A stretch of 64,000 bases of DNA from Roseomonas indoligenes (GCF_017813365.1 NZ_JAGIZA010000007.1:124001-188000); one strand, 5' to 3'; shown: positions 11,153-21,282, counted from the stretch's first letter. Numbers and translations: made by a program. Notes: generated from the letters alone by a model not told the origin.

Positions 11153-12199
11153 TCAGGCCGCCACCACGGGAAAGCAGACCTCCGCGAACGCCGCGCTCGC
11201 CAAATTCTTCTCCTTCGCCTCCACCTCGATATCCCCCCAGGCCAGGTGCCGCGCCGCCCAGGCCGCGTGGGGCCGGTTCCACAGCCGGGCGGAGTGGGCG
11301 CGCAGGTCGCGGGCGGAGATCCCCGCGGCGATGAGGGCCGCTCGGTCCGGCAGCACCTCCGGGTCCTGGCCGGGAATCAGGTCGGGCTTGGGGGCGCTGA
11401 TGTGCATGATCGGCCGCACGCCGCGCCAGGATTCGATCACTCGGGCGATGCGCGGGTCCTCCGGCTCCAGGTACTCGCCGGTAACGACCCAGTGGTGGTG
11501 CAGGTCCAGCACGATCGGCAGGCTGTCGGCCAGCGGCAACAGGTCGTCCAGCCCGTAGGCGGTTTCCTCGTTCTCCACCGTCAGCAGGTTGCGCGCGTCC
11601 TCGGAGAGGAGGGAAAGGCCGGAGCGGAAGGCCTCGATCCCTGCCGCGCGGCCGCCGGCATGGACGTTGATGTGGGCGCCGTTCGGGTGCCAGCCACCGG
11701 CTTGGCCAAGATGGCGCATGACATCCGTGTGGTACTCGATATCCGCCACGGCGGCGGTGCGGGTGTGGTCCTTCTCCGTCGCCAAGACCGTGTATTGCCC
11801 GGGGTGCATGGAGAGGCGCACGCCCCCGTCCCGTGCGGCGCGGGCGGCGGGGGCCAGGCTGGTCTCCACCACCCGCTTCAGGGCGGGATCGTCGTAGAGG
11901 GGCCGCACGGCCGGGTGGCTGTAGACCGGCAGCACGTTGCTGCCCATCCGCATGGCGCGCTGGCCGGGCGGCAGGCGGGCGGTGCGGGAGATCTGGGCCA
12001 GCAGCGTCTCGCCATTCGTCTGCACAAGGCCGATCAGCTTCGCGATCGCATCCTTCTGCGGCAGCTTGGACAGGTAGGTCACGGTGGTGTCGCGCAGGTT
12101 CAGCGCGGCCTGCTCCTTGACGGGCAGGGAGGGGTCGAGCCACTGGCAGACCCAGGCGATACGGCGTTCCATCCCGGGGGAACGGCCGATGCGGGCCAT
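11153..12199 (-). CDS. uvsE: UV damage endonuclease UvsE/UvdE
   Basis: 348-residue TIM-barrel endonuclease of the UVDE family, which nicks DNA 5' to UV photoproducts and other helix distortions as an alternative to nucleotide excision. Recognisable segments are RMGSNVLPVYSHP, RLSMHPGQYTVL, HINVHAGGR, LLTVENEE, VLDLHHHWV and RPIMHISAPKP, which supply the His/Glu/Asp metal ligands of the AP-endonuclease-like fold. The start MARIGRSPGMERRIAWVCQ is 13 bp after the preceding small membrane gene, making this the last gene of the infB-rbfA string. Presence in a GC-rich, probably environmental organism fits UV exposure. Confidence 0.88.
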   Translation of the reverse strand: MARIGRSPGMERRIAWVCQWLDPSLPVKEQAALNLRDTTVTYLSKLPQKDAIAKLIGLVQTNGETLLAQISRTARLPPGQRAMRMGSNVLPVYSHPAVRPLYDDPALKRVVETSLAPAARAARDGGVRLSMHPGQYTVLATEKDHTRTAAVADIEYHTDVMRHLGQAGGWHPNGAHINVHAGGRAAGIEAFRSGLSLLSEDARNLLTVENEETAYGLDDLLPLADSLPIVLDLHHHWVVTGEYLEPEDPRIARVIESWRGVRPIMHISAPKPDLIPGQDPEVLPDRAALIAAGISARDLRAHSARLWNRPHAAWAARHLAWGDIEVEAKEKNLASAAFAEVCFPVVAA

Positions 12200-12212
12200 G
12201 GTTCGCCCGGGA

Positions 12213-12470
12213 TCAGAGCGGGTTGATGCGCCGCTGCCAGAATCCCATCAGCCCGCCCAGCGCGCAGGCGACGAGGACCATGACGATCAGGTCTTCGGCG
12301 TCCCGCCCCGCCGCCCAGGGACCGAGGGAGACGAGAAGGACGGCCGGCACCCAGAGGACCGCGGCCCAGCGGCGCCGGGCGGCCCCGCCGCGAATGATGA
12401 AGTACCAGGCCAGGAAGCTCGGAAGCCAGAAGGGGGCGTCCCTGACCAGGACATAGAGGAACAGCCCCAC
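12213..12470 (-). CDS. Small membrane protein, unknown function
   Basis: 85 residues, with about three hydrophobic segments (roughly residues 5-26, 35-53, 59-77) separated by short Arg-rich loops, so probably an inner-membrane protein. I do not recognise a family. It sits 10 bp after yciA and 13 bp before uvsE on the same strand, so it is very likely co-transcribed with them. Codon usage and GC content match its neighbours. Confidence 0.6.
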   Translation of the reverse strand: MGLFLYVLVRDAPFWLPSFLAWYFIIRGGAARRRWAAVLWVPAVLLVSLGPWAAGRDAEDLIVMVLVACALGGLMGFWQRRINPL

Positions 12471-12480
12471 GCCGGGTCCC

Positions 12481-12876
12481 TCAGCTTCCCTCGGCCGGCA
12501 CGGGGCGCGGGCGCCCGGTCTCGTCCAGCGCCACGAAGGTGAAGGCGGCCTCCGTCACCCGCTCCCGCAGGTCGGAATGCCGCTCCCGCCGCCAGGCCTC
12601 CACCTGGATACGGATCGAGGTGCGCCCGACGGAGAGGATGCGGGCATAGAGGCTCACCTCATCCCCCACATGAACCGCCTTGTGGAAGGTCATCGCCTCC
12701 ACCGCCACCGTCGCGCAGCGCCCGCGCGCCCGGCGGGCGGCGGCATTCCCCGCCGCCAGGTCCATCTGCCCCATCAGCCAGCCACCGAAGATGTCGCCCG
12801 CCGGGTTGGTATCCCCGGGCATGGCGATGGTGCGGATCATCGGCGCCATCTCGGGCGGCAGGTGCGGCTCGTTCAC
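12481..12876 (-). CDS. yciA: Acyl-CoA thioesterase, hotdog fold
   Basis: 131-residue hotdog thioesterase that would hydrolyse acyl-CoAs to free acid and CoA. The signature PGDTNPAGDIFGGWLMGQMDLAAG contains the catalytic Asp region of the YciA/ACOT group, followed by AVEAMTFHKAVHVGDEVSLYARI. The GTG start overlaps the rbfA stop as GTGA (12873-12876), indicating translational coupling. In many relatives truB and rpsO follow rbfA; here this thioesterase takes that position. Confidence 0.85.
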   Translation of the reverse strand: MNEPHLPPEMAPMIRTIAMPGDTNPAGDIFGGWLMGQMDLAAGNAAARRARGRCATVAVEAMTFHKAVHVGDEVSLYARILSVGRTSIRIQVEAWRRERHSDLRERVTEAAFTFVALDETGRPRPVPAEGS

Positions 12877-13319
12877 GTCTCGTCGTCGTCCTGGTCGGCT
12901 TCGGGGCGCGCCGCCGCGGGCGGAGCAAGGTCCCTCGCCACCTCCGGCCGGCGCATCACCGCATCGATCTGCATGGCGTAGTCGAGCGCGGTGTCCGCCT
13001 GGAAGTGCAGCTGCGGGGCGAACTTCAGACGCACGGACCGTGCCACCTGCTTGCGCAGTTCCGGCTGGTTGTCCCTCAGCAGCTTCAACAGCGCCGGATC
13101 GGCCGCGGTGCCGAGGCGGGAGACGAAGACCGTCATGTGCTTGAGGTCGGGGGATGCCCGAACCTCCGTCACCGTCACCCGCGAATCCGCGAGATCGGGG
13201 TCGCTGACGTCCCCGCGCGCGAAGACGGCCGCGAGCGCGTGCCGCACCTCCTCCGCCACGCGGAGCATCCGCTGAGAGGGGGCGCCGGCGCCCCCCTGGT
13301 TCTTGGCATCCCTGGCCAT
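12873..13319 (-). CDS. rbfA: 30S ribosome-binding factor A
   Basis: 148-residue cold-shock assembly factor that binds the 16S 5' region during 30S maturation. The KH-like domain spans about residues 15-120: SQRMLRVAEEVRHALA, the central SRVTVTEVRASPDLKHMTVFVS and the closing LKFAPQLHFQAD. The C-terminus is an acidic, Ala/Pro-rich tail ending DQDDDET. Follows infB after an 85-bp gap containing a hairpin, and overlaps yciA. Confidence 0.95.
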   Translation of the reverse strand: MARDAKNQGGAGAPSQRMLRVAEEVRHALAAVFARGDVSDPDLADSRVTVTEVRASPDLKHMTVFVSRLGTAADPALLKLLRDNQPELRKQVARSVRLKFAPQLHFQADTALDYAMQIDAVMRRPEVARDLAPPAAARPEADQDDDET

Positions 13320-13341
13320 GTTTCCCGTACCCTAAAAGCAT

Positions 13342-13373
13342 CCGCCGCGCCCCGCTTTCACGGGGCGCGGCGG
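13342..13373 (-). terminator. 13-bp GC hairpin between infB and rbfA
   Basis: CCGCCGCGCCCCG (13342-13354) and CGGGGCGCGGCGG (13361-13373) pair perfectly around a 6-nt loop. On the minus strand it is followed by ATGCTTTTAGGG, a weak T tract, and then the rbfA ATG 23 bp downstream. It may be a partial terminator or a processing site lowering rbfA output relative to infB. Confidence 0.45.
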
Positions 13374-13404
13374 GATCGTCAAACCCGGAGGAAGGGGAGG
13401 CGGA

Positions 13405-16400
13405 TCAGTCCGCCGCCACCGTCTCCGTCTCGTAGCACTCGATCTGATCGCCGACGCGGATGTCGTTGTAGTTGTAGAAGGACATGCCGCACTCGTAGCC
13501 GTTGGCGACCTCGCGCGCGTCGTCCTTGAAGCGACGCAGCGTGGAGAGGGTGCCCTGGTGGATGACGACGCCGTCGCGCAGCAGGCGGACGCCCGCACCG
13601 CGCTTCACCACGCCCTCCGTCACGCGGCAGCCGGCGATGTTGCCGAGGCGCTTGACCTCGAACACCTGCAGGATCTGCGCGTAGCCCAGGAATTTCTCGC
13701 GCTGGATGGGGGCGAGCTTGCCCTTGACCAGCTTCTCGATGTCGTCGGCCACCTCGTAGATGATCGAGTAGTAGCGGATCTCCACGCCGTCCCGGTTCGC
13801 CATCTCGCGCGCCTGGGTGGTGGCCCGGACGTTGAAGGCGACGACCACGGCGTTGGACGCCTTGGCGAGCTGGATGTCGCTCTCGGTGATCTGGCCGACC
13901 GCGGAGTGGAGCACGCGGACGCGCACCTCCTCGCGGGACAGCTTGCCGAGGGTGACGCCGAGCGCCTCGGAGGAACCCTGCACGTCGGCCTTGACGACGA
14001 CCGCCACCTCCTTCTGCTCACCCGCCTGGATGCGGGCCAGCATGTCGTTCAGCGTGCCGCGGGCGGCGCCGGCGGCCGCGGCCACCTTCTCGCGCGCCTT
14101 GCGCTGACGGAACTCGGTGATCTCGCGCGCCCGGGTCTCGTCCTCCACCGCGACGAAGGTCTCGCCGGCCGACGGAACGCCCGTCAGGCCGAGGATCTCC
14201 ACCGGCTCGGAGGGCTCGGCGCCGGTCAGCGGGATGCCCATGTCGTCGATGATCGCGCGCACCCGGCCCCATTCGGCGCCGGCCACCACGATATCGCCCT
14301 GGTTCAGCGTGCCCTTCTGGACCAGCACCGTCGCCACGGGGCCACGGCCCTTGTCCAGCTTGCTCTCGATGACCGTCCCCTCGGCCGCCCGGTTCGGGTT
14401 GGCCTTCAGGTCCAGCACCTCGGCCTGGAGGATGATGGCCTCCAGCAGCTTGTCGAGGTTCGTGCCCTTCAGCGCGGAAACCTGGATTTCCTGCGTGTCG
14501 CCACCCAGGGACTCCACCACGACCTCGTGCTGCAGCAACTCGTTGCGCACGCGGTCGAGGTTCACCCCCGGCTTGTCGATCTTGTTGACGGCCACGATCA
14601 TCGGAACATTGGCCGCCTGGGCGTGCTTGATGGCCTCGATCGTCTGCGGCATCACGCCGTCGTCCGCCGCCACCACCAGCACCACCATGTCCGTCACCGA
14701 GGCACCGCGGGCGCGCATGGCCGTGAAGGCCTCGTGGCCCGGGGTGTCGATGAAGGTCACGCGGTCGCCCGACGGGATCTGGATCATGTAGGCGCCGATG
14801 TGCTGGGTGATGCCACCCGCCTCGCGGCCCGCAACGTCCGTCTTCCGCAGCGCGTCGAGAAGGCTCGTCTTGCCGTGGTCCACGTGGCCCATGATGGTGA
14901 CCACGGGGGGACGCGGCTCGAGGTTCTCCTCGGTGTCCACCTCGCCCTCGAGGCCCTGCTCCACGTCGCTCTCGGAGACACGGCGCACGCGGTGACCGAA
15001 CTCGGTCGCCACCAGCTCCGCCGTGTCGGCGTCGATGGACTGGGTGATGGTCGCCATCACGCCCATGCGGAACAGCGCCTTCACCACCTCGCCGGCGCGG
15101 GCCGCCATACGGTTGGCCAGCTCCTGCACGGTGATGAGGTCGGGGATGACCACGTCGCGCACCACGCGCTCCTGGCCGGAGCGCAGGCGGGCGAGCTCGG
15201 CCTGCCGCCGCTCGCGCTCGCGGGCGCGGCGGACGGAGGCGAGGGAACGCCCACGATCGTCGTCACCCTCGATCGCCGCGGCCACGTCGATGCGGCCCTC
15301 GCGCCGGCGGTCGACCGGGCCCATGCCCTTCTTCGCGGGGGCGGGAACCGGCTTGCGCGCACCGGCCGGGGCAGCACCGCCCAGGCGGCGCGGCGGCGGA
15401 CGACGGTTCTCATCCTCCAGCGAGCCGGGGGCCGGACCCTCGCCGGGGCGAGGACGCAGGGAGAGCTTGCCGCCACCAGGCGCGCCGACGCCGCTCGGCA
15501 CGGGGCCGGGACGACGGGCCGCGAGCGGGGCACCGGGCCCGCCGGAGCGGTCGCCATAGCCACCACCACCACCCGGGCCGCCCGCGCGCGGGCCATAGCC
15601 GCCAGGGCCACCGGCCGGGCGCGGCGCGTAGCCGCCGCGATCCCCACCGGGACCGCTGGGGCGCGGCGCGTAGCCGCCACGGTCGCCGCCGCGATCCCCA
15701 CCGGGGCCGCTCGGCGTGCGCATGACATAGCCGCGCTCACCACCACGATCGCCGCCGGGACCACCGGCCGGACGCGGGGCGTAGCCGCCACGGTCGCCGC
15801 CGCGATCCCCACCGGGGCCGCTCGGCGTGCGCATGACATAGCCGCGCTCACCACCACGATCGCCGCCGGGACCACCGGCCGGACGCGGGGCGTAGCCGGC
15901 GCGGTCGCCACCGCGATCCCCACCGGGGCCGCTCGGCGTGCGCATGACGTAGCCGCGCTCACCGCCGCGATCGCCGCCAGGCGCAGCGGCCGGGCGCGGG
16001 GCATAGCCGGCGCGGTCGGCACTCCGGTCATAGGAGGGGCGAACGGACGGGGCCGGGCGAGGAGCCTCCTCGCGCGGCGCGGGCGCCGGGCGGGCGGCCA
16101 CGGGGGCCGGCTCGGGGCGCGGCGCCGGGGGAGCGGTCTCCGTCCGGGGTGCGGGCTGGGCCGGGCGGGGCGCCTCGACCGTGCGCTCAGGCTCGGGACG
16201 CGGAGCTTCGGGGCGCTGGGCCTCGGCCGCACGGGCAGCCTCGGCCTCACGGCGCGCGGCGGCCTCCGCCTCGCGGCGGGACGCGGCCTCGGCGCGCTCG
16301 GCATCCTCCGCCGCGGCGCGGTTGTCGGCCTCGCGGCGCGCGGCCTCCTCGGCGGCGGAGCGCACCATCAGCGCCTGCTGCTCGCGCTCCTGGCGCTGGC

Positions 16401-16830
16401 GATCCGCCTCCTGGCGGCGCATCTCCTCCAGCACGCGCAGGCGGTTGGCCTGCTCGCCCTGGGTCAGGGGACGGCCGGGCGTGGGCGCGGGGCCGGAGGC
16501 ACGGGGGCCACCGGCGCGCGGCGGGCCGCCCGCACGCGGGCCACCGGCCTGCGGGCCGGAAGGCTTGGCGGGGCCCGCGGCCGGGGCAGGGGCCCCACCC
16601 GGGCCACCGGCGCGCTTCTTCACCACTTCGACCTGCACGGTCTTGCTGCGGCCATGGCTGAAGGACTGGCGCACGCTGCCAGCCTGCTCGGTCTTGCCGA
16701 GTTCCATCCGTCCGCCGGGACGCAGCGAGAGGCGCCCCTTGTTCTGGTCCTGTCCGTTGTCGTCGCTCATGTTTCCGCCTGCGCCCGGGTCTTTGCCCTG
16801 GCCGTCCGTATCGAGCTTGCTATCCGCCAC
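13405..16830 (-). CDS. infB: Translation initiation factor IF-2
   Basis: 1141 residues, long for IF-2. The GTPase that brings fMet-tRNA to the 30S subunit. C-terminal half: IF2_N motif (VQELANRMA), G domain from about residue 640 with [20 protein letters not shown] and NKIDKP, then domain II and the C1/C2 domains. The N-terminal half is low complexity: an Ala/Arg/Glu-rich coiled-coil-like stretch and Gly/Arg/Pro repeats coded by a 111-bp tandem repeat. Start is GTG with GGAG 7 bp upstream; an internal ATG (MSDDNGQ) 20 codons later is possible. Follows ylxR after 188 bp. Confidence 0.96.
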   Translation of the reverse strand: MADSKLDTDGQGKDPGAGGNMSDDNGQDQNKGRLSLRPGGRMELGKTEQAGSVRQSFSHGRSKTVQVEVVKKRAGGPGGAPAPAAGPAKPSGPQAGGPRAGGPPRAGGPRASGPAPTPGRPLTQGEQANRLRVLEEMRRQEADRQRQEREQQALMVRSAAEEAARREADNRAAAEDAERAEAASRREAEAAARREAEAARAAEAQRPEAPRPEPERTVEAPRPAQPAPRTETAPPAPRPEPAPVAARPAPAPREEAPRPAPSVRPSYDRSADRAGYAPRPAAAPGGDRGGERGYVMRTPSGPGGDRGGDRAGYAPRPAGGPGGDRGGERGYVMRTPSGPGGDRGGDRGGYAPRPAGGPGGDRGGERGYVMRTPSGPGGDRGGDRGGYAPRPSGPGGDRGGYAPRPAGGPGGYGPRAGGPGGGGGYGDRSGGPGAPLAARRPGPVPSGVGAPGGGKLSLRPRPGEGPAPGSLEDENRRPPPRRLGGAAPAGARKPVPAPAKKGMGPVDRRREGRIDVAAAIEGDDDRGRSLASVRRARERERRQAELARLRSGQERVVRDVVIPDLITVQELANRMAARAGEVVKALFRMGVMATITQSIDADTAELVATEFGHRVRRVSESDVEQGLEGEVDTEENLEPRPPVVTIMGHVDHGKTSLLDALRKTDVAGREAGGITQHIGAYMIQIPSGDRVTFIDTPGHEAFTAMRARGASVTDMVVLVVAADDGVMPQTIEAIKHAQAANVPMIVAVNKIDKPGVNLDRVRNELLQHEVVVESLGGDTQEIQVSALKGTNLDKLLEAIILQAEVLDLKANPNRAAEGTVIESKLDKGRGPVATVLVQKGTLNQGDIVVAGAEWGRVRAIIDDMGIPLTGAEPSEPVEILGLTGVPSAGETFVAVEDETRAREITEFRQRKAREKVAAAAGAARGTLNDMLARIQAGEQKEVAVVVKADVQGSSEALGVTLGKLSREEVRVRVLHSAVGQITESDIQLAKASNAVVVAFNVRATTQAREMANRDGVEIRYYSIIYEVADDIEKLVKGKLAPIQREKFLGYAQILQVFEVKRLGNIAGCRVTEGVVKRGAGVRLLRDGVVIHQGTLSTLRRFKDDAREVANGYECGMSFYNYNDIRVGDQIECYETETVAAD
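15590..16020 (-). repeat. 111-bp tandem repeat within infB
   Basis: The string CATGAC(A/G)TAGCCGCGCTCACC recurs at 15721, 15832 and 15943, exactly 111 bp apart, with near-identical sequence between. It encodes about 37 residues per unit with [18 protein letters not shown] and [16 protein letters not shown] blocks. Partial units extend to about 15590. Copy number is likely to vary between strains and may be miscounted in short-read assemblies. Confidence 0.85.
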
Positions 16831-17018
16831 ACTGATCTCCAGCGCACCCGCCGTGGGTATGATCCCCTCCGGCCTCCGGTGCCGGCCGCTTCTCGCGACC
16901 CGTCATGTCCTTATCGCGCCTGAAGGGGCGCGAGATCCCGGGCCGCGCCATCCGCGCGTCCCCCGGGGCGGCGGGGATCACTCCCTCTCGCCCCTTCGCC
17001 ATCCGGCCGACTAGCGGC

Positions 17019-18089
17019 TCATCGCTCTTGCGTCACTGGCACGGCCGGCTCCCCTCCGCGCCGAGGGCGCGTTCCCTGCCTGCCGCCCTTCCGGGGCGCC
17101 GGGCCTCCAGCGCCCCCCTGGGGCGCCTTCCTGTCAGCACCCCGCCGGGGTGCCCCATCCTGGCCGGCCCCGCGGGGCCCTGCCTTCTCCGCCGAATCTG
17201 GCGAGGCCTCATTTGGCAATGAAGGGGCGCCGGCACCAGCCTTGCGCCCCGCATCCCTGCCCTGCTTCCGGCCGCCGCGCCCACCGGGCGCATCCGGCGC
17301 GGGCGCCGTGGACAGCATGCCGGAGAGCCGCCCGGCCTCGGCCAGGATGCCCTCGGCCAGCCGGCCAGGCGCCACCGCCACATGCACCGCGTGATCGCGA
17401 CCGAACACCGAACCCAGCTCCGCCGCCCCAAGCACCGAGACGACCGGGACACCGTGATGCCCGACCAGCCTCGCCCGCTCCGGGGCGCTTCCATCCGACG
17501 CTTCAACCAGCAGGGCGGCGCGGCCGTTTTGCAGCCATTCGCGCGCCTGCTGGAAGCCCACCACGGCCTGGCCCGCGCGCCGCGCGAGCCCGACCGCGTC
17601 CCGGATGCGCCGCCGAAGTCCGTCGACGATCGTGTCACGAAGGTCGGGGATGGGGTGAACCGGGCCGCGAGCCGCCTTCATGAAGGCCCCGCGGGTCAGG
17701 GCGCGTTCTAGCACATCGCCGCGCGCGCTCAACCACATTCCCCGCCCGGGCATGCGCCCGGAGAGGTCCGGCACCAGGACGCGGTCCGGGCCGAGCACGA
17801 AACGGATCATCGCCTCCTTCGGCAGGGACTCCCGGGTCGCCACGCAGCGACGTCGGGGTCCCTTCTCCTCAGGGTCGGGTTGACCGGCGGAACCGGTCAT
17901 ACCCTCGGACAGGCCGGGCTCGCCGGCCTTTGCCTCGGGCGGACCGGCAGGGCCGGTCACGGCCTCGGGCTGGCCGGGGGCGCACTGCGGCCCCTCGGCA
18001 GAACCGCCATCGGCGGTTCGCCGGGATTCAGGATCAGGCGCGGGCGTCGCCGTTCTCCCCCTCGTCCTTGGCATCCGTCCCGGCGCCAT
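17019..18089 (-). CDS. YlxR (DUF448) / L7Ae-type RNA-binding fusion protein
   Basis: Up to 356 residues. The DUF448 domain is centred on RRCVATRESLPKEAMIRFV...PDLSGRMPGRGMWLS (about residues 80-125), followed by an L7Ae-like domain, VGLARRAGQAVVGFQQAREWL...RAALLVEASDGS (about 165-260), then a long basic Pro/Gly/Arg tail. In alphaproteobacteria this fusion commonly lies between nusA and infB and is thought to bind RNA or modulate transcription. The ATG at 18089 overlaps the nusA end by 56 bp; the first ~75 residues are low-complexity, and a start after the nusA stop cannot be excluded. No strong alternative initiation codon is evident. Confidence 0.85.
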   Translation of the reverse strand: MAPGRMPRTRGRTATPAPDPESRRTADGGSAEGPQCAPGQPEAVTGPAGPPEAKAGEPGLSEGMTGSAGQPDPEEKGPRRRCVATRESLPKEAMIRFVLGPDRVLVPDLSGRMPGRGMWLSARGDVLERALTRGAFMKAARGPVHPIPDLRDTIVDGLRRRIRDAVGLARRAGQAVVGFQQAREWLQNGRAALLVEASDGSAPERARLVGHHGVPVVSVLGAAELGSVFGRDHAVHVAVAPGRLAEGILAEAGRLSGMLSTAPAPDAPGGRGGRKQGRDAGRKAGAGAPSLPNEASPDSAEKAGPRGAGQDGAPRRGADRKAPQGGAGGPAPRKGGRQGTRPRRGGEPAVPVTQER

Positions 18090-19758
18090 CCTCGGCCGCC
18101 GGCTGCTCGCCGGCCTCGTCCGTGGACTCCTCGGCCAGCTCCTCGCCGGCCTCCTCCGTCAGCTCGTCGCCGGTCTCCTCATAGGCGGCCGCGGCTGCCG
18201 CGGCGGCTTCGGCGGCGGCGGCCTCGGCCGCGGCCTGCTCCTCTTCGCCAAACCAGCCGGCGCGCTGGCGGGCGGCCATGATGATGGCGTTCGCCGTTTC
18301 CTCGTCCACGCTATCCGTGCCGAGGATCTCGATCAGCTCGTCCGCGGCCAGGTCGCCGAGGTCGTCGAGCGTCTTCACGCCCTTTTCGCCGAGCGAAACC
18401 ATCATGGCGGGGGTGAAGCCGCCGGTCTCGCCGACCTTGTCGTCCACGCCCATCTCGCGGCGCTTCGTGTCCAGCTCCTCGTCGCGGCGGTCCAGACTGG
18501 CCTGGGCGCGGCGCTTCAGCTCAGCGGCCACGTTCTCGTCGAAGCCCTCGATCTCCGCGAGCTCCTCGTCGTCCGTCTCCAGGATCTCCTCGAGCGTGGA
18601 GAAGCCTTCGGTGACCAGCAGGCTGGCGATCATGTCGTCCACGTCCAGCCCCTCGACGAAGAGGGAGGTGCGCTTGCCAAAATCGGCCTGGCGCCGCTCG
18701 CTCTCCTCGGCCTCCGTCAGGATGTCCACGTCGTAGCGGGTGAGCTGGGAGGCCAGGCGCACGTTCTGGCCGCGGCGGCCGATGGCGAGGCTGAGCTGGT
18801 CGTCCGGCACCACGACCTCGACGCGGCGGCCCTCGTCGTCCAGCACCACCTTCGTCACCTCGGCGGGGGCGAGGGAGTTCACGATGAAGGTCGGCTGGTC
18901 GTTGGACCAGGGAATGATGTCGATCTTCTCGCCCTGCAGCTCCGCCACCACGGCCTGCACGCGGGACCCGCGCATGCCGACGCAGGCGCCGACGGGGTCG
19001 ATGGAGCTGTCGCGGGAGATCACGGCCATCTTGGCGCGGCTGCCGGGGTCGCGGGCCACCGCCTTGATCTCGATGATGCCGTCATAGATCTCCGGCACCT
19101 CCTGGGCGAAGAGCTTCGCCAGAAAGCCGGGATGGGTGCGGGAGAGGAAGATCTGCGGCCCGCGCTGCTCCTCGCGCACGTCGTAGATGTAGGCGCGCAC
19201 GCGGTCGCCGTTGCGGAAGGCCTCGCGCGGGATGGTCTCGTCGCGGCGCAGCAGGGCCTCGGCGCGGCCGAGATCGACCATGAGGTTGCCGTACTCGGTG
19301 CGCTTCACCACGCCGTTGATGATCTCGCCGACGCGGTCCTTGTACTCGTCGAACTGCTTCTTGCGCTCCACCTCGCGCACGCGCTGCACGATCACCTGCT
19401 TGGCGGTCTGCGCTGCGATGCGGCCGAAGTCGATCGGGGGCAGGGGATCGACGATGAACTCGCCGACGGAGATGCCGGGCTTGATCTTCTCCGCGATCCG
19501 GTGGGGGATCTGCGTGTCCTCGTTCTCGACCGGCTCCTGCTCCACCACCTCGGTCCAGCGGGAGAGGCGGACCTCGCCGTTGCGGCGGTCGATGGTGGCG
19601 CGGATGTCCTTTTCCTGGCCGTACTTGGCGCGGCCGGCCTTGGACATGGCCTGTTCCATCGCCTCGAGCACTTCCTCGCGCTCGATCATCTTCTCCCGGG
19701 CGACCGCATCGGCCACCTGGAGAAGCTCGGGGCGGGCGATCGCGACATCGACGGCCAT
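18034..19758 (-). CDS. nusA: Transcription termination/antitermination factor NusA
   Basis: 574 residues. NusA binds RNA polymerase and nascent RNA and tunes pausing, termination and antitermination. The N-terminal RNAP-binding domain covers about 1-130 ([23 protein letters not shown]), then S1 ([21 protein letters not shown]), KH1/KH2 ([34 protein letters not shown]), and two C-terminal acidic repeat regions. The end is an Ala/Glu-rich tail including a run of about ten alanines. It starts 5 bp after rimP. Confidence 0.97.
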   Translation of the reverse strand: MAVDVAIARPELLQVADAVAREKMIEREEVLEAMEQAMSKAGRAKYGQEKDIRATIDRRNGEVRLSRWTEVVEQEPVENEDTQIPHRIAEKIKPGISVGEFIVDPLPPIDFGRIAAQTAKQVIVQRVREVERKKQFDEYKDRVGEIINGVVKRTEYGNLMVDLGRAEALLRRDETIPREAFRNGDRVRAYIYDVREEQRGPQIFLSRTHPGFLAKLFAQEVPEIYDGIIEIKAVARDPGSRAKMAVISRDSSIDPVGACVGMRGSRVQAVVAELQGEKIDIIPWSNDQPTFIVNSLAPAEVTKVVLDDEGRRVEVVVPDDQLSLAIGRRGQNVRLASQLTRYDVDILTEAEESERRQADFGKRTSLFVEGLDVDDMIASLLVTEGFSTLEEILETDDEELAEIEGFDENVAAELKRRAQASLDRRDEELDTKRREMGVDDKVGETGGFTPAMMVSLGEKGVKTLDDLGDLAADELIEILGTDSVDEETANAIIMAARQRAGWFGEEEQAAAEAAAAEAAAAAAAAYEETGDELTEEAGEELAEESTDEAGEQPAAEDGAGTDAKDEGENGDARA

Positions 19759-19763
19759 GGTCT

Positions 19764-20348
19764 TCAGTTCCTCTCGGAAGGGGGACGCCAGCGGCGGGGG
19801 GCCTTCTTCGGGGCCGGCTCGCCTTCTGCGTCGTCAGGTTCGGGCTGGGCGGTGGCGGCGATCAGCTCGTCCGTCAGCACCAGCTTCGCGCGGCGGATGT
19901 TGCCGCGCGGCAGGGTGATCTCTCCGCCCTCGTCGAGCTTGAGGCGGACCTCGTTCTCGTCGGCCGCCAGGATGCGGCCGCGGAAGCGGCGGCGGCCCTC
20001 CTGCGGCATGTTCAGCTCCACCGTCGCGACCTGGCTGGCGAAGCGGACCCAGTCCTTCGTGCGGGTCAGCGGGCGGTCGATGCCGGCGGAGGAGACTTCA
20101 AGGTTCCACTCGCCGGGGAAGGGGTCGTCCACGTCCAGCACGGCGCTGACGGTGTGGGAGATGGCCTCGCAGTCCTCGACGTTGATGAGGCTGCCATCGG
20201 CGCGGTCGGCCATGATCTGGACCGTCGGGCGTTCCTTGCCCTGGACCTGCACGCGCACGATCTCGTAGCCCATCTGGCCGAGGGCGGGGGTGATCGCGGC
20301 GGCGATCCGGGCTTCGAGCCCTTCGTGCTGTGGTGTGTCGTCGCTCAA
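19764..20348 (-). CDS. rimP: Ribosome maturation factor RimP
   Basis: About 194 residues. RimP assists 30S maturation around uS12. Family features: [26 protein letters not shown] at the N-terminus, [21 protein letters not shown] and YxLEVSSPG-like [15 protein letters not shown] start at TTG (20348) because the protein then begins about ten residues before the conserved GLEARI block; in-frame TTGs at 20354 and 20384 are alternatives, and no ATG or GTG is available downstream of the promoter. The chosen start lies inside the T tract of a terminator-like hairpin and lacks a visible Shine-Dalgarno sequence. Confidence 0.85.
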   Translation of the reverse strand: MSDDTPQHEGLEARIAAAITPALGQMGYEIVRVQVQGKERPTVQIMADRADGSLINVEDCEAISHTVSAVLDVDDPFPGEWNLEVSSAGIDRPLTRTKDWVRFASQVATVELNMPQEGRRRFRGRILAADENEVRLKLDEGGEITLPRGNIRRAKLVLTDELIAATAQPEPDDAEGEPAPKKAPRRWRPPSERN

Positions 20349-20378
20349 AAACAAAAAAGGCGGCCCGTTAAGGCCACC
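20347..20378 (-). terminator. Terminator-like hairpin (possible attenuator) overlapping the rimP start
   Basis: On the minus strand GGTGGCC (20378-20372), loop TTAACG, GGCCGCC (20365-20359), then TTTTTTGTTTTT. This is a textbook intrinsic-terminator shape with one G-T pair. It lies between the predicted promoter (20410-20438) and rimP, so it could attenuate the rimP-nusA-infB operon rather than merely ending trmB. The upstream CCGCC at 20391-20387 could offer a competing pairing with the GGTGG arm. Confidence 0.6.
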
Positions 20379-20409
20379 CCCCAAAAGGCGGATTGTCTTG
20401 TTGCGAGGG

Positions 20410-20438
20410 GATATAGGGCCGCGAAAGGGACGGGGCAA
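20410..20438 (-). promoter_or_regulatory. Predicted sigma-70-type promoter for rimP operon
   Basis: On the minus strand TTGCCC (20438-20433), 17-bp spacer, TATATC (20415-20410), placing the start site near 20403. Each hexamer matches 4 of 6 consensus bases. It lies just after the trmB stop. The spacing and AT content stand out in this GC-rich setting. Confidence 0.45.
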
Positions 20439-20458
20439 GCATCTTCGTGGGCTGCGGC

Positions 20459-21172
20459 TCAGCGGCGCTGCCAGATCCAGTAGCGGGGGTGGCGGCCTTC
20501 GCGCAGGGCCTTGGCCTCGTAGCGGGTGCGGGGCCAGTCGGCCGGCGGGGCATCGTGGTGGGCGGCGAGGGTGAAGTGGGGCTGATCCGCCATCACCTCG
20601 TCCACCCAGGCCTGGTAGGTGGGGTCGTCGCTGGCGATTCGCCATTCGGCGCCGGGCTTCAGCTTCTGCGCGAGCAGGAGGAGCAGAGCGGGGTGGACGA
20701 AGCGGCGCTTGGCGTGGCGGGACTTCGGCCAGGGGTCGGGGAACATGAGGTAGAGGCGATCCAGCGCGCCGTCCGGCAGGGCCTGGAGGAGGTGGCGGGC
20801 GTCCTTTGGCCAGAGGCGGAGGTTCGGCGGCAGGGGGGCGGTGGCTTCCTCACCCTCGGGCACGAGGTGGGTAAGGAGGGAGCAGAGGCCGTTCTCGAAG
20901 ACTTCCGAGGCGATGAGGGCAGTGCCGGGGTTGGTGCGGGCGAGCTCGAGGGCGTGCTCACCGCCGCCGAAGCCGACTTCAAGCCAGAGGGGGCCGGTCA
21001 GGCCGGGGAAGGCTTCGCGCGGGGCTTCCGGCGCGGGGAGGGTGATGCGGGGGAGGGTTTCCTCCAGCAGGCGTTGCTGGCGGGGGCGCAGCGGGTGGCC
21101 GCGGCGGCGGCCGTAGAGGCGGTCCGGGATGCCCTCAGCGGGGGGCGAGGGGCGGGTGGTGTCGTAGGCCAT
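20459..21172 (-). CDS. trmB: tRNA (guanine-N7-)-methyltransferase
   Basis: 237-residue class I SAM methyltransferase making m7G46 in tRNA. Motifs: [16 protein letters not shown] (SAM motif I), [34 protein letters not shown] (the TrmB signature with PDPWPK) and the C-terminal [12 protein letters not shown]. Length is normal. It lies between metK and rimP on the same strand; its stop is followed by the predicted rimP promoter. In related genomes trmB and metK are commonly neighbours of the rimP operon. Confidence 0.95.
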   Translation of the reverse strand: MAYDTTRPSPPAEGIPDRLYGRRRGHPLRPRQQRLLEETLPRITLPAPEAPREAFPGLTGPLWLEVGFGGGEHALELARTNPGTALIASEVFENGLCSLLTHLVPEGEEATAPLPPNLRLWPKDARHLLQALPDGALDRLYLMFPDPWPKSRHAKRRFVHPALLLLLAQKLKPGAEWRIASDDPTYQAWVDEVMADQPHFTLAAHHDAPPADWPRTRYEAKALREGRHPRYWIWQRR

Positions 21173-21282
21173 TGCGGCGGGAGTTAGGGCAGAACCCGGC
21201 CGCTGGGAATTCGGGTTTCGGACAAAAGGCCGGGGCGGTCCCGCGAGGGGGGGGGCGAGGGACGGATGCGCGGTTGAAAGAG

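Noticed and set aside
13558-16923. 1121-codon plus-strand frame opposite infB
   Set aside because: Shadow of the infB coding strand; His/Arg/Ala low-complexity translation and no initiation signal.
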